A DNA stretch of 36,200 nucleotides from Hyunsoonleella pacifica (GCF_004310335.1 NZ_SIRS01000006.1:1-36200), one strand, 5' to 3'. Shown: positions 18,584 through 27,028, numbered from the stretch's first letter. Program-made: numbers and translations. Notes: generated from the letters alone by a model not told the origin.

Positions 18584-19036
18584 ATGAATTTAAGTAACTT
18601 ACAACCGGCAAAAGGATCGGTAAAAACACAAGGCAAGCGAGTAGGTCGCGGACAAGGTTCAGGTAAAGGTGGTACGGCAACACGTGGTCACAAAGGAGCA
18701 AAATCACGTTCAGGATATTCTAAGAAATTAGGATTTGAAGGTGGTCAAATGCCATTACAGAGGCGTGTACCTAAGTTTGGTTTTACAAATATTAACCGCG
18801 TAGAGTATCAAGCCATAAACTTAGATACATTACAAGCGTTAGTAGATGATAAGAAAGTAAAAGATACAGTAGATTTCGAAACACTATTTTCAAATAGATT
18901 AGCTGGGAAAAATGATCTAGTTAAAATATTAGGAAGAGGAGAAATAAAAGCCAAATTAAAAGTATCAGCTCATAAGTTTTCTGCTTCAGCTAAAGCAGCA
19001 ATCGAAGCTGCAGGTGGAGAGGCGATAACTTTATAA
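18584..19036 (+). CDS. rplO: 50S ribosomal protein uL15
   Basis: Complete, 150 residues. uL15 has a long Gly/Arg/Lys-rich N-terminal arm that threads into 23S rRNA; here it is GRGQGSGKGGTATRGHKGAKSRSG (about residues 23-46). GFEGGQMPLQRRVPKFGF follows, and the C-terminal domain ends KLKVSAHKFSASAKAAIEAAGG. It lies between rpmD and secY (14 nt) as usual. Confidence 0.98.
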   Translation: MNLSNLQPAKGSVKTQGKRVGRGQGSGKGGTATRGHKGAKSRSGYSKKLGFEGGQMPLQRRVPKFGFTNINRVEYQAINLDTLQALVDDKKVKDTVDFETLFSNRLAGKNDLVKILGRGEIKAKLKVSAHKFSASAKAAIEAAGGEAITL

Positions 19037-19050
19037 GATCACATTAACGT

Positions 19051-20403
19051 ATGAAATTTATAGAATCAATAAAAAATGTTTGGAAAATTGAAGAACTAAG
19101 AAACAGAATCATAGTTACCTTGAGTCTGTTATTGGTTTATCGATTTGGTGCCCAAGTTGTATTACCAGGTATTGACGCATCACAATTGGGTGGTTTAGCG
19201 GAAAGTACTGATGGAGGTTTATTAGGATTACTTAACGCCTTTACAGGTGGAGCTTTTGCTAATGCTTCGGTTTTTGCACTTGGTATTATGCCTTACATTT
19301 CGGCTTCTATTGTTGTACAGTTAATGGGTATTGCTATTCCTTATTTACAAAAGCTGCAAAAGGAAGGCGCTAGTGGACAAAAGAAAATCACACAAATTAC
19401 GCGGTGGTTAACTATAGCTATTTGTTTGTTACAAGCACCAGGATATTTAGCTAGTTTACCAGCATTAGGAATTCCTCAATCAGCATTCTTATTAGGAACA
19501 GGTGGTTTATTTTATTTCTCTTCAGTAATCATTTTGGTAACTGGATGTATTTTTGCCATGTGGTTAGGGGAGAAGATTACAGATAAAGGTATTGGTAATG
19601 GTATTTCGCTTTTAATTATGGTAGGAATCATTGCTACTTTACCACAGTCATTTGTTCAAGAATATGCTGCTAGAGTAACAGAATCTAATGGTGGTTTAAT
19701 TATGATATTAATTGAACTTGTAGTTTGGTTTGTTATCATATTAGCTTCAATTATGTTAGTAATGGCAGTTAGAAAAATTGCTGTGCAATATGCAAGACGT
19801 ACCGCTTCTGGCGGATATGAAAAAGCTGCAGCTGGTGGATCTAGACAATATATTCCTTTAAAGTTGAATGCATCTGGTGTAATGCCAATTATTTTTGCAC
19901 AAGCGATTATGTTTGTTCCTGGATTAATTGGTAGATCTTCTTTTATGAAAGATACTGCAGCAGGTTTGTGGATGCAAACAAATTTTTCTGACATCTTTGG
20001 GTTTTGGTATAATTTGATTTTCGCAATATTGATTATAATATTTACATATTTCTATACTGCGATTACGGTACCTACTAATAAAATGGCAGATGATTTAAAA
20101 CGTAGTGGTGGTTTTATTCCAGGTATTCGTCCAGGCTCTGAAACTTCGGAATATCTTGATAAAATAATGTCTCAAATTACCTTACCTGGTTCTATATTTT
20201 TAGCATTAATAGCAATATTTCCTGCATTTATTGTTAAACTAATGAACGTTACTCAAGGTTGGGCATTGTTTTTTGGAGGAACATCATTATTAATTATGGT
20301 TGGAGTTGCAATTGACACTATGCAGCAAATAAATTCTTATTTGTTGAATAGACACTATGATGGCTTGATGAAAACAGGTAAAAACAGAAAAGCAGTAGCA
20401 TAA
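19051..20403 (+). CDS. secY: Protein translocase channel subunit SecY
   Basis: Complete, 450 residues (E. coli 443). SecY is the membrane channel of the SecYEG translocon, moving proteins across or into the inner membrane. It has about ten hydrophobic segments, an N-terminus with WKIEELRNRIIVTLSLLLVYRFGAQVVLPGID, the plug region after GLLGLLNAFTGGAFANASVFALGIMPYISASI, GEKITDKGIGNGISLLIMVGI (about residues 173-193), and the cytosolic loop NKMADDLKRSGGFIPGIRPG. In many Bacteroidota and Firmicutes map (and adk) follow secY; here infA follows directly after a 107-nt spacer element. Confidence 0.99.
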   Translation: MKFIESIKNVWKIEELRNRIIVTLSLLLVYRFGAQVVLPGIDASQLGGLAESTDGGLLGLLNAFTGGAFANASVFALGIMPYISASIVVQLMGIAIPYLQKLQKEGASGQKKITQITRWLTIAICLLQAPGYLASLPALGIPQSAFLLGTGGLFYFSSVIILVTGCIFAMWLGEKITDKGIGNGISLLIMVGIIATLPQSFVQEYAARVTESNGGLIMILIELVVWFVIILASIMLVMAVRKIAVQYARRTASGGYEKAAAGGSRQYIPLKLNASGVMPIIFAQAIMFVPGLIGRSSFMKDTAAGLWMQTNFSDIFGFWYNLIFAILIIIFTYFYTAITVPTNKMADDLKRSGGFIPGIRPGSETSEYLDKIMSQITLPGSIFLALIAIFPAFIVKLMNVTQGWALFFGGTSLLIMVGVAIDTMQQINSYLLNRHYDGLMKTGKNRKAVA

Positions 20404-20510
20404 ATTTAGACGATAGTAGTTAGTCATTAGATATTAGAAGATAAAACTCAAATAACATTTTAAAGTAATATAGTTCTAACAACTAAAGACTAAGAACTTA
20501 AAACTAGAAT
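20404..20510 (+). repeat. Heptad-armed inverted-repeat spacer element, copy 2 (secY-infA)
   Basis: A 107-nt spacer. The left arm includes TTAGTCATTAGATATTAGAA; the reverse complement of the right arm reads TTAGTCTTTAGTTGTTAGAA, matching at 17 of 20 positions by eye. The right arm contains TCTAACAACTAAAGACTAA, shared with copy 1. The centre is an unrelated AT-rich stretch of about 35 nt, so the arms, not the loop, are what is conserved between copies 1 and 2. Confidence 0.75.
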
Positions 20511-20726
20511 ATGGCAAAACAAGCAGCAATAGAACAAGATGGAACAATTATAGAGGCATTATCAAATGCAATGTTTCGTGTTGAATTAGAAAATGGTCAC
20601 ATTGTGACAGCACATATTTCTGGTAAGATGCGTATGCACTATATAAAATTATTACCAGGAGACAAAGTAAAATTAGAAATGAGTCCTTATGATTTAACTA
20701 AGGCTCGTATAACTTATAGATACTAA
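20511..20726 (+). CDS. infA: Translation initiation factor IF-1
   Basis: Complete, 71 residues (E. coli 72). IF-1 is a single S1-like OB fold that occupies the 30S A site during initiation. [71 protein letters not shown]-type features are all present, notably the LENGH, SGKMR and LPGDKV motifs. It is 4 nt before rpmJ, the usual pairing. Its start is preceded by the right arm of spacer element copy 2. Confidence 0.98.
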   Translation: MAKQAAIEQDGTIIEALSNAMFRVELENGHIVTAHISGKMRMHYIKLLPGDKVKLEMSPYDLTKARITYRY

Positions 20727-20730
20727 TACG

Positions 20731-20847
20731 ATGAAAGTAAGAGCATCAGTTAAAAAGAGAAGCGCAGATTGTAAGATTGTGCGTAGAAAAGGTAGACTTT
20801 ACGTGATAAACAAAAAGAATCCTAGATTTAAACAAAGACAAGGTTAA
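20731..20847 (+). CDS. rpmJ: 50S ribosomal protein bL36, zinc-independent type
   Basis: Complete small gene of 38 residues: [19 protein letters not shown], then [19 protein letters not shown]. Zinc-binding bL36 uses Cys11, Cys14, Cys27 and His33; here these are Ser11, Cys14, Asn27 and Phe33, so the zinc site is gone and this is the C- form. bL36 is the smallest 50S protein and assembles late. It sits in the standard infA-rpmJ-rpsM order. Confidence 0.97.
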   Translation: MKVRASVKKRSADCKIVRRKGRLYVINKKNPRFKQRQG

Positions 20848-20953
20848 TTTAGACAATGAGTCATTAGTCTTTAGACGTTAGATGAATCTGTTCGAAATCG
20901 AAAGGTTTAGGATTCTAACAACTAAAAACTAACTACTAGAAACTAAAAACAAT
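20848..20953 (+). repeat. Heptad-armed inverted-repeat spacer element, copy 3 (rpmJ-rpsM)
   Basis: A 106-nt spacer. The left arm (GTCATTAGTCTTTAGACG, 7-nt period) and right arm (TCTAACAACTAAAAACTAAC) are imperfect reverse complements, with GAATC and GATTC closing the centre. The centre contains CTGTTCGAAATCGAAAGG. A 55-nt block, 20872-20926, is repeated in copy 4 with a single mismatch, so copies 3 and 4 are recent duplicates or are being kept alike. Confidence 0.8.
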
Positions 20954-21328
20954 ATGGCAAGAATTGCAGGTGTAGATATACCAAAACAAAAAAGAGGCGC
21001 TATTTCTTTAACCTATATCTACGGAGTAGGTAAAAGTAGAGCAAAAGAAATTTTAGCTACAGCTAAAGTTGACGAAAACACTAAAGTACAAGATTGGACA
21101 GATGATGAAATCGGAGCTATCCGTGAGGCTGTTGGAACTTATACCATTGAAGGTGAGTTACGTTCTGAAACACAATTAAACATTAAACGTTTAATGGATA
21201 TAGGTTGTTACAGAGGTATTCGTCATAGAGCAGGTCTTCCTTTAAGAGGGCAACGTACTAAAAACAACTCTAGAACTAGAAAAGGTAGAAGAAAAACTGT
21301 TGCTAACAAGAAAAAAGCAACTAAATAA
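20954..21328 (+). CDS. rpsM: 30S ribosomal protein uS13
   Basis: Complete, 124 residues. uS13 forms intersubunit bridges in the 30S head. [15 protein letters not shown] is the family start, then [16 protein letters not shown] (about residues 19-34) and the basic C-terminus [33 protein letters not shown]. It lies between two near-identical spacer elements of 106 and 105 nt, a very unusual setting for a gene in this cluster. Confidence 0.99.
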   Translation: MARIAGVDIPKQKRGAISLTYIYGVGKSRAKEILATAKVDENTKVQDWTDDEIGAIREAVGTYTIEGELRSETQLNIKRLMDIGCYRGIRHRAGLPLRGQRTKNNSRTRKGRRKTVANKKKATK

Positions 21329-21433
21329 TAATTAAAGGCATTAGTCATTAGTGTATAGACGTTAGATGAATCTGTTCGAAATCGAGAGGTTTAGGATTCT
21401 AACAACTAAAGCTAACAACTAGAACAAAACAAT
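21329..21433 (+). repeat. Heptad-armed inverted-repeat spacer element, copy 4 (rpsM-rpsK)
   Basis: A 105-nt spacer. Positions 21356-21410 match 20872-20926 of copy 3 with one A/G difference in 55 nt. The left arm keeps CATTAGTCATTAGTG; the right arm reads CTAACAACTAAAGCTAACA, which lacks two bases seen in copy 1 (AAAGACTAAC), breaking the 7-nt period once. The same closing pair GAATC/GATTC is present. Confidence 0.8.
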
Positions 21434-21817
21434 ATGGCAAAGTCAAGTACTAAAAAACGTAAAGTAATAGTAGATGCAGTTGGAGAGGCACACGTATCAG
21501 CTTCTTTTAATAACATCATCATATCATTAACCAATAAGAAGGGAGATGTTATCTCATGGTCTTCTGCTGGAAAAATGGGATTTAGAGGATCTAAGAAAAA
21601 CACACCTTATGCAGCTCAATTAGCTGCTGAAGATGCTTCTGGTGTAGCATTAGAAGCTGGATTGAAAAAGGTAAAGGTATACGTAAAAGGTCCTGGAAAT
21701 GGTAGAGAATCTGCTATTCGTTCAATTCACAATGCAGGTATTGAGGTTACCGAAATTATCGATGTAACACCACTACCACACAATGGTTGTCGTCCACCAA
21801 AGCGTAGAAGAGTTTAA
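21434..21817 (+). CDS. rpsK: 30S ribosomal protein uS11
   Basis: Complete, 127 residues. uS11 lies on the 30S platform near the E site. [39 protein letters not shown] (about residues 17-55) and the C-terminal [18 protein letters not shown] are diagnostic; the Asn in PHNGC is at the site that forms isoaspartate in E. coli. A strong terminator follows 27 nt after the stop, so the long transcript probably ends here and rpsD-rpoA-rplQ starts anew. Confidence 0.99.
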   Translation: MAKSSTKKRKVIVDAVGEAHVSASFNNIIISLTNKKGDVISWSSAGKMGFRGSKKNTPYAAQLAAEDASGVALEAGLKKVKVYVKGPGNGRESAIRSIHNAGIEVTEIIDVTPLPHNGCRPPKRRRV

Positions 21818-21844
21818 TCACTTTATTTAAAGTGTTTTAAATGG

Positions 21845-21885
21845 AAAATTAATATCATCTGTTTGTCAGATGGTATTAATTTTTT
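21845..21885 (+). terminator. Strong intrinsic terminator after rpsK
   Basis: AAAATTAATATCATCTG (21845-21861), loop TTTGT, then CAGATGGTATTAATTTT (21867-21883): a 17-bp stem with one G-U wobble and a terminal T-tract. It is the only clear terminator inside the ribosomal cluster apart from the rpsJ-rplC hairpin. Its loop contains the TTG -33 element of the following promoter. Confidence 0.85.
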
Positions 21886-21896
21886 ACATAAATTTG
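21863..21896 (+). promoter_or_regulatory. Consensus flavobacterial promoter for rpsD-rpoA-rplQ
   Basis: TTG at 21863-21865, a 23-nt spacer (upper end of the usual range), then TAAATTTG at 21889-21896, an exact TAnnTTTG. Transcription would start near 21901-21904, giving a leader of about 95 nt before rpsD. The -33 box falls in the loop of the upstream terminator and the spacer covers its right arm. Confidence 0.78.
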
Positions 21897-21903
21897 CACA
21901 CCG

Positions 21904-21995
21904 AAAAAATTAACAAGTATCAACGAGAGATATTACGGTTATCGAAGGATAAGATTTAGACCTTAATTCATAACTACTCTCAAAAACAATTAAAA
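21904..21995 (+). promoter_or_regulatory. Structured rpsD 5' leader (candidate S4 autoregulatory RNA)
   Basis: Complementary pieces seen by eye: an outer helix GAGAG (21925-21929)/CTCTC (21977-21981); an inner hairpin TTATC-GAAG-GATAA (21939-21952); and two competitors, GTTAT (21938-21942)/ATAAC (21970-21974) and AAGG (21945-21948)/CCTT (21961-21964). The last two exclude the inner hairpin, so the leader can switch folds or form a pseudoknot-like arrangement. uS4 regulates its own mRNA through leader RNAs in both E. coli (alpha operon) and B. subtilis (rpsD), so autoregulation is plausible here, but no fold or comparison was computed. Confidence 0.5.
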
Positions 21996-22601
21996 ATGGC
22001 AAGATATACTGGTCCAAAAACAAAAATCGCTCGTAAATTCGGCGAAGCTATCTTCGGAGAAGATAAATCTTTTGAGAAAAGAAATTACCCTCCAGGGCAA
22101 CACGGAAACAATAGAAGACGTGGTAAAAAATCTGAGTATGCTATTCAACTAGCTGAAAAGCAAAAAGCAAAATATACTTATGGTATTTTAGAGCGTCAGT
22201 TTAGAGGTTTGTTTAAAAAAGCAAGAGCAGCTCAAGGTATTACAGGTGAGGTTTTACTACAACTTTGTGAATCTCGTTTAGATAACGTGGTTTACAGAAT
22301 GGGTGTTTCTCCTTCAAGAAGTGGAGCACGTCAATTAGTATCTCACAGACATATAACTGTAAATGGAGAAATTGTTAATATTCCTTCATACCAGTTAAAG
22401 GCAGGAGATGTTGTAGCTGTAAGAGAGAAATCAAAATCGCTTGAAGCTATCGATAGATCATTATCAAATTCAAGTCACGTATACGAATGGATTACTTGGA
22501 ATAACGATACTAAGTCTGGTACTTATGTTTCTGTTCCTGCAAGAATCCAAATTCCAGAAAATATCAACGAGCAATTTATCGTCGAATTATATTCTAAATA
22601 A
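21996..22601 (+). CDS. rpsD: 30S ribosomal protein uS4
   Basis: Complete, 201 residues (E. coli 206). uS4 nucleates 16S 5'-domain assembly and lines the mRNA entry channel. [21 protein letters not shown] is the start; there is no Cys cluster in the N-terminal part, so this is the zinc-free form. The S4 RNA-binding domain is seen as [47 protein letters not shown] (about residues 89-135). It is first in its own transcription unit with rpoA and rplQ, behind a consensus promoter and a long structured leader, whereas in the E. coli alpha operon it follows rpsM-rpsK. Confidence 0.99.
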   Translation: MARYTGPKTKIARKFGEAIFGEDKSFEKRNYPPGQHGNNRRRGKKSEYAIQLAEKQKAKYTYGILERQFRGLFKKARAAQGITGEVLLQLCESRLDNVVYRMGVSPSRSGARQLVSHRHITVNGEIVNIPSYQLKAGDVVAVREKSKSLEAIDRSLSNSSHVYEWITWNNDTKSGTYVSVPARIQIPENINEQFIVELYSK

Positions 22602-22620
22602 TAAATTAACAACATTGGGA

Positions 22621-22663
22621 TTTGGCCAAAGGGTTTATTTGTATTTCTTCAAACTTATAAACC
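22621..22663 (+). promoter_or_regulatory. Palindrome and hairpin in the rpsD-rpoA spacer
   Basis: The 100-nt spacer holds a perfect 10-bp palindrome TTTGGCCAAA (22621-22630), immediately followed by a stem GGTTTAT (22632-22638)/ATAAACC (22657-22663) with an 18-nt loop. No T-tract and no consensus promoter are seen. It may modulate the uS4-to-alpha-subunit expression ratio, or be a processing site; both are inference. Confidence 0.4.
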
Positions 22664-22701
22664 GCGCAACCAAATAACAATTAAAACGAAGAAACACACA
22701 A

Positions 22702-23694
22702 ATGGCAGTATTTAGTTTTCAAAAGCCCGACAAAGTAATCATGATTGATTCTACTGATTTCGAAGGTAAATTCGAATTCAGACCTTTAGAACCTGGTTAT
22801 GGTTTAACAGTTGGTAATGCGTTAAGAAGAGTATTATTATCTTCTTTAGAAGGATTTGCAATTACTTCAGTAAGAATTGAAGGTGTAGATCACGAATTTT
22901 CTGCAATCGCAGGAGTAGTTGAAGATGTAACAGAAATCATCCTAAACTTAAAACAAGTTCGTTTTAAAAGACAAATAGAAGATATAGATAATGAATCTAT
23001 CTCAATTTCAATTTCAGGGCAAGAGCAAATATTAGCAGGAGACTTCCAGAAGTTCATATCAGGATTCCAAGTATTAAATTCAGAATTAGTTATCTGTAAT
23101 TTAGATCCTAAAGTAAGCATCAATATGGAAATCACTATAGAAAAGGGTAGAGGTTATGTGCCAGCAGAAGAAAATAAAAAACCTTCTGCACCAATGGGAA
23201 CTATCTTTACTGATTCTATCTACACACCAATAAAAAATGTTAAGTATAGCATTGAGAATTACCGTGTAGAACAAAAAACGGATTATGAGAAGTTAGTTTT
23301 TGAAATCATTACAGATGGTTCAATTACGCCTCAAGATGCATTAACCGAAGCAGCTAAAACTTTAATCCACCACTTCATGTTATTCTCAGATGAGCGTATC
23401 ACTTTAGAAGCGGATGAAATTGCACAAACTGAAACTTATGATGAAGAATCACTTCACATGCGTCAGTTATTAAAAACAAAGCTTATCGATATGGACTTAT
23501 CTGTACGTGCGCTTAACTGTTTAAAGGCTGCAGAAGTAGATACTTTAGGAGACTTAGTATCATTCAATAAAAACGATTTAATGAAGTTCCGTAACTTTGG
23601 TAAGAAATCTTTAACAGAGCTTGAAGAGCTAGTACATGTTAAGGGGCTTAACTTCGGAATGGACTTAAGTAAATATAAATTAGATAAAGATTAA
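22702..23694 (+). CDS. rpoA: DNA-directed RNA polymerase subunit alpha
   Basis: Complete, 330 residues (E. coli 329). The alpha dimer is the scaffold of RNA polymerase. The N-terminal assembly domain (about 1-235) has [35 protein letters not shown]. After a linker the C-terminal domain (about 255-325) shows [21 protein letters not shown] and [16 protein letters not shown]. Arg269, Asn272 and Cys273 match the E. coli DNA-contacting residues Arg265, Asn268 and Cys269, so promoter-DNA contacts are likely kept. It lies between rpsD and rplQ (72 nt). Confidence 0.99.
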   Translation: MAVFSFQKPDKVIMIDSTDFEGKFEFRPLEPGYGLTVGNALRRVLLSSLEGFAITSVRIEGVDHEFSAIAGVVEDVTEIILNLKQVRFKRQIEDIDNESISISISGQEQILAGDFQKFISGFQVLNSELVICNLDPKVSINMEITIEKGRGYVPAEENKKPSAPMGTIFTDSIYTPIKNVKYSIENYRVEQKTDYEKLVFEIITDGSITPQDALTEAAKTLIHHFMLFSDERITLEADEIAQTETYDEESLHMRQLLKTKLIDMDLSVRALNCLKAAEVDTLGDLVSFNKNDLMKFRNFGKKSLTELEELVHVKGLNFGMDLSKYKLDKD

Positions 23695-23766
23695 ATTAAT
23701 CAACTCTTCTATAATTTGCTCCTCAAAAAGAGTGTAGTAGCAAGATAGAAGTTTAAAACAAAGGTC

Positions 23767-24246
23767 ATGAGACACGGAAAAAAATTCAACCACTTAGGAA
23801 GGCAAACTGCTCACAGAAAAGCAATGTTAGCTAATATGGCATGTTCTTTAATAGAACACAAACGTATTAACACTACCGTTGCAAAAGCTAAAGCATTAAA
23901 GAAGTTTGTAGAGCCTTTAGTAACAAAATCTAAAGAGGATACAACACACAACAGACGTATTGTTTTTAGTAAGTTAAGACAAAAAGAAGCAGTTACTGAG
24001 TTATTTAGAGATGTTGCAACCAAAGTAGCAGATAGACCAGGTGGTTATACCAGAATCATTAAGTTAGGTAATCGTTTAGGTGATAACGCTGATATGGCAA
24101 TGATTGAATTAGTAGATTACAACGAAATCTACAACGCTGGTAAAAAAGCTAAGAAAACTACTAGAAGAAGTAGAAGAGGTGGTAGTAAGGCTGTAGCCGC
24201 TGCTGCACCAGTTGAAACAAAATCAACTAACGAAGAGGAAGAATAA
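23767..24246 (+). CDS. rplQ: 50S ribosomal protein bL17
   Basis: 159 residues, longer than the 127 of E. coli. The core [51 protein letters not shown] is standard. The extra length is a C-terminal tail after about residue 125: a basic run ([14 protein letters not shown]), then Ala/Val-rich sequence and an acidic end NEEEE. Such tails are common in Bacteroidota and are probably flexible. It is the last gene of the ribosomal cluster, followed by a strong terminator. Confidence 0.98.
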   Translation: MRHGKKFNHLGRQTAHRKAMLANMACSLIEHKRINTTVAKAKALKKFVEPLVTKSKEDTTHNRRIVFSKLRQKEAVTELFRDVATKVADRPGGYTRIIKLGNRLGDNADMAMIELVDYNEIYNAGKKAKKTTRRSRRGGSKAVAAAAPVETKSTNEEEE

Positions 24247-24269
24247 ATGTTAATAAGCATTTAATATAT

Positions 24270-24305
24270 AAAGGATAAACTATTTTTAGTTTATCCTTTT
24301 TTTTT
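24270..24305 (+). terminator. Strong intrinsic terminator ending the ribosomal cluster
   Basis: AAAGGATAAACTA (24270-24282), loop TTTT, then TAGTTTATCCTTT (24287-24299): a perfect 13-bp stem, with the T run extending to 24305. It begins 23 nt after the rplQ stop. Confidence 0.92.
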
Positions 24306-24325
24306 GAATTTTTGTAAAACTTTTT

Positions 24326-24391
24326 GGCGTTCCCCTCCTATGGTCGGGTCGGGCTTTCGGCAGTCGCTTTTTTATGTTGCATAGGTGCAAC
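24326..24391 (+). repeat. GC-rich dispersed-repeat-like element upstream of carA
   Basis: GGCGTTCCCCTCC ... GGTCGGGTCGGGCTTTCGGC ... GTCGCTTTTTT lies at about 24326-24373, followed by a small hairpin GTTGCA-TAGG-TGCAAC (24376-24391). The block is plainly richer in G+C than everything around it. I recall sequences of this wording (GGCGTT...CC...GGTCGGGCT...CTTTT) as common intergenic repeats in Bacteroidota, so it is probably a dispersed element. Only one copy is in the window. The remaining sequence up to carA shows no consensus promoter. Confidence 0.55.
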
Positions 24392-24454
24392 AACACAAAA
24401 AGAGCTTCAACAAATGCCTCAATCCCTAACGCAGAACAAAAACATCTGAATTAA

Positions 24455-25579
24455 ATGAAATATCAAAAGAAACAAAATGCCATCGTTCTACTTGCAGATG
24501 GTACAATTTTTTATGGAAAAGCAGTAGGAGGAAAGCAAGGAACCGCTTTTGGGGAAGTGTGTTTTAACACAGGTATGACAGGATATCAGGAAATTTTCAC
24601 TGATCCTTCGTACTTCGGACAATTAATGGTAGCTACCAATGCACATATTGGTAATTACGGCACCAATCAAGAAGAAGTAGAATCAGATTCTATAAAAATT
24701 GCAGGGTTAATTGTGAAGAATTTTAGTTATGATTATTCACGTCCGGCAGCAGATAGTTCTTTAGAAGATTTTTTAGATAAAAATAATCTTCTAGCAGTTT
24801 CAGATGTAGACACCAGAGCTTTGGTAAGCTATATTAGAGAGCACGGAGCAATGAATGCAGTGATTTCTACTGAAGTTGATAATGTAGAAGGTCTTAAAAA
24901 ACAATTGGCTGAAGTACCAAGTATGGAAGGTTTAGAGTTGGCAAGTAAAGTTTCAACTAAAGAACCGTATTATTTTGGAGATGAAAATGCAACATATAAA
25001 GTTGCAGCTTTAGATATTGGAATTAAAAAGAACATCTTAAGGAATATTGCTAGTAGAGACTGTTATATTAAAGTATTCCCATACAATTCTAAATTTGAAG
25101 ATTTAGAAGCCTTTAATCCAGATGGATATTTCTTATCAAATGGTCCTGGAGATCCAGAACCATTAGTAGAAGCTCAAGCAGTTGCTAAAGAAATTATTAA
25201 AAGAGATTTACCATTGTTTGGTATTTGTCTTGGACATCAAGTAATTGCAATAGCAAATGGTGTTTCAACATATAAAATGTATAACGGGCACAGAGGTATC
25301 AACCATCCTGTAAAAAATCTCATTACAGGAAGAGGAGAAATCACTTCGCAAAACCATGGTTTTGCAGTAAATAGAGAGGAAGCAGAAGCAAATGGAGATT
25401 TGGAAGTTACGCACATCCATCTCAATGACGATACTGTAGCAGGTTTAGCTATGAAAGATAAAAATGTATTTTCAGTACAATATCATCCAGAAGCAAGCCC
25501 AGGACCACATGACTCGTCTTACTTATTCGATCAATTTGTTGAGAATATAAAGAAAAGTAAATTATCAACAGTAGAATAA
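24455..25579 (+). CDS. carA: Carbamoyl-phosphate synthase small (glutamine amidotransferase) subunit
   Basis: 374 residues (E. coli 382). CarA hydrolyses glutamine and passes ammonia to CarB, which makes carbamoyl phosphate for arginine and pyrimidine synthesis. The N-terminal CPSase small-chain domain contains GEVCFNTGMTGYQEIFTDPSYFGQ (about 33-56). The class I amidotransferase domain has SNGPGDPE, the nucleophile Cys258 in GICLGHQ, and His344 and Glu346 in QYHPEASPGPHDS, so the triad is complete. carB is not in the window. The gene seems monocistronic, between the rplQ terminator and eno. Confidence 0.97.
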   Translation: MKYQKKQNAIVLLADGTIFYGKAVGGKQGTAFGEVCFNTGMTGYQEIFTDPSYFGQLMVATNAHIGNYGTNQEEVESDSIKIAGLIVKNFSYDYSRPAADSSLEDFLDKNNLLAVSDVDTRALVSYIREHGAMNAVISTEVDNVEGLKKQLAEVPSMEGLELASKVSTKEPYYFGDENATYKVAALDIGIKKNILRNIASRDCYIKVFPYNSKFEDLEAFNPDGYFLSNGPGDPEPLVEAQAVAKEIIKRDLPLFGICLGHQVIAIANGVSTYKMYNGHRGINHPVKNLITGRGEITSQNHGFAVNREEAEANGDLEVTHIHLNDDTVAGLAMKDKNVFSVQYHPEASPGPHDSSYLFDQFVENIKKSKLSTVE

Positions 25580-25594
25580 TATCATATAAAATAG

Positions 25595-25628
25595 AGCTAT
25601 GGTGTACTAAAACGTTATAGCTTTCTTT
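25595..25628 (+). terminator. Weak terminator-like hairpin after carA
   Basis: AGCTAT (25595-25600) and ATAGCT (25617-25622), a 16-nt loop, followed by TTCTTTTT. The stem is only 6 bp, so confidence is limited. Confidence 0.4.
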
Positions 25629-25674
25629 TTGTCATTTTATGATAAAAGCTAGTAAATAAAACAGTTTTAAGCCT

Positions 25675-25682
25675 TAAATTTG
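25675..25682 (+). promoter_or_regulatory. -7 box of a probable eno promoter
   Basis: TAAATTTG matches TAnnTTTG exactly and lies 32 nt before the eno ATG. No TTG is found 17-23 nt upstream, so the -33 half is missing or degenerate. The box sits in the loop of a 6-bp inverted repeat, GCCTTA (25671-25676)/TAAGGC (25683-25688), overlapping its first bases. Confidence 0.5.
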
Positions 25683-25693
25683 TAAGGCAATAA

Positions 25694-27004
<1,311 letters not shown>

Positions 27005-27028
27005 ATACATATTTATAAATTATCAATT

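Noticed and set aside
18291-21433. CRISPR array
   Set aside because: The 7-nt units are contiguous arms of hairpins, with no regular spacers and with genes in between.
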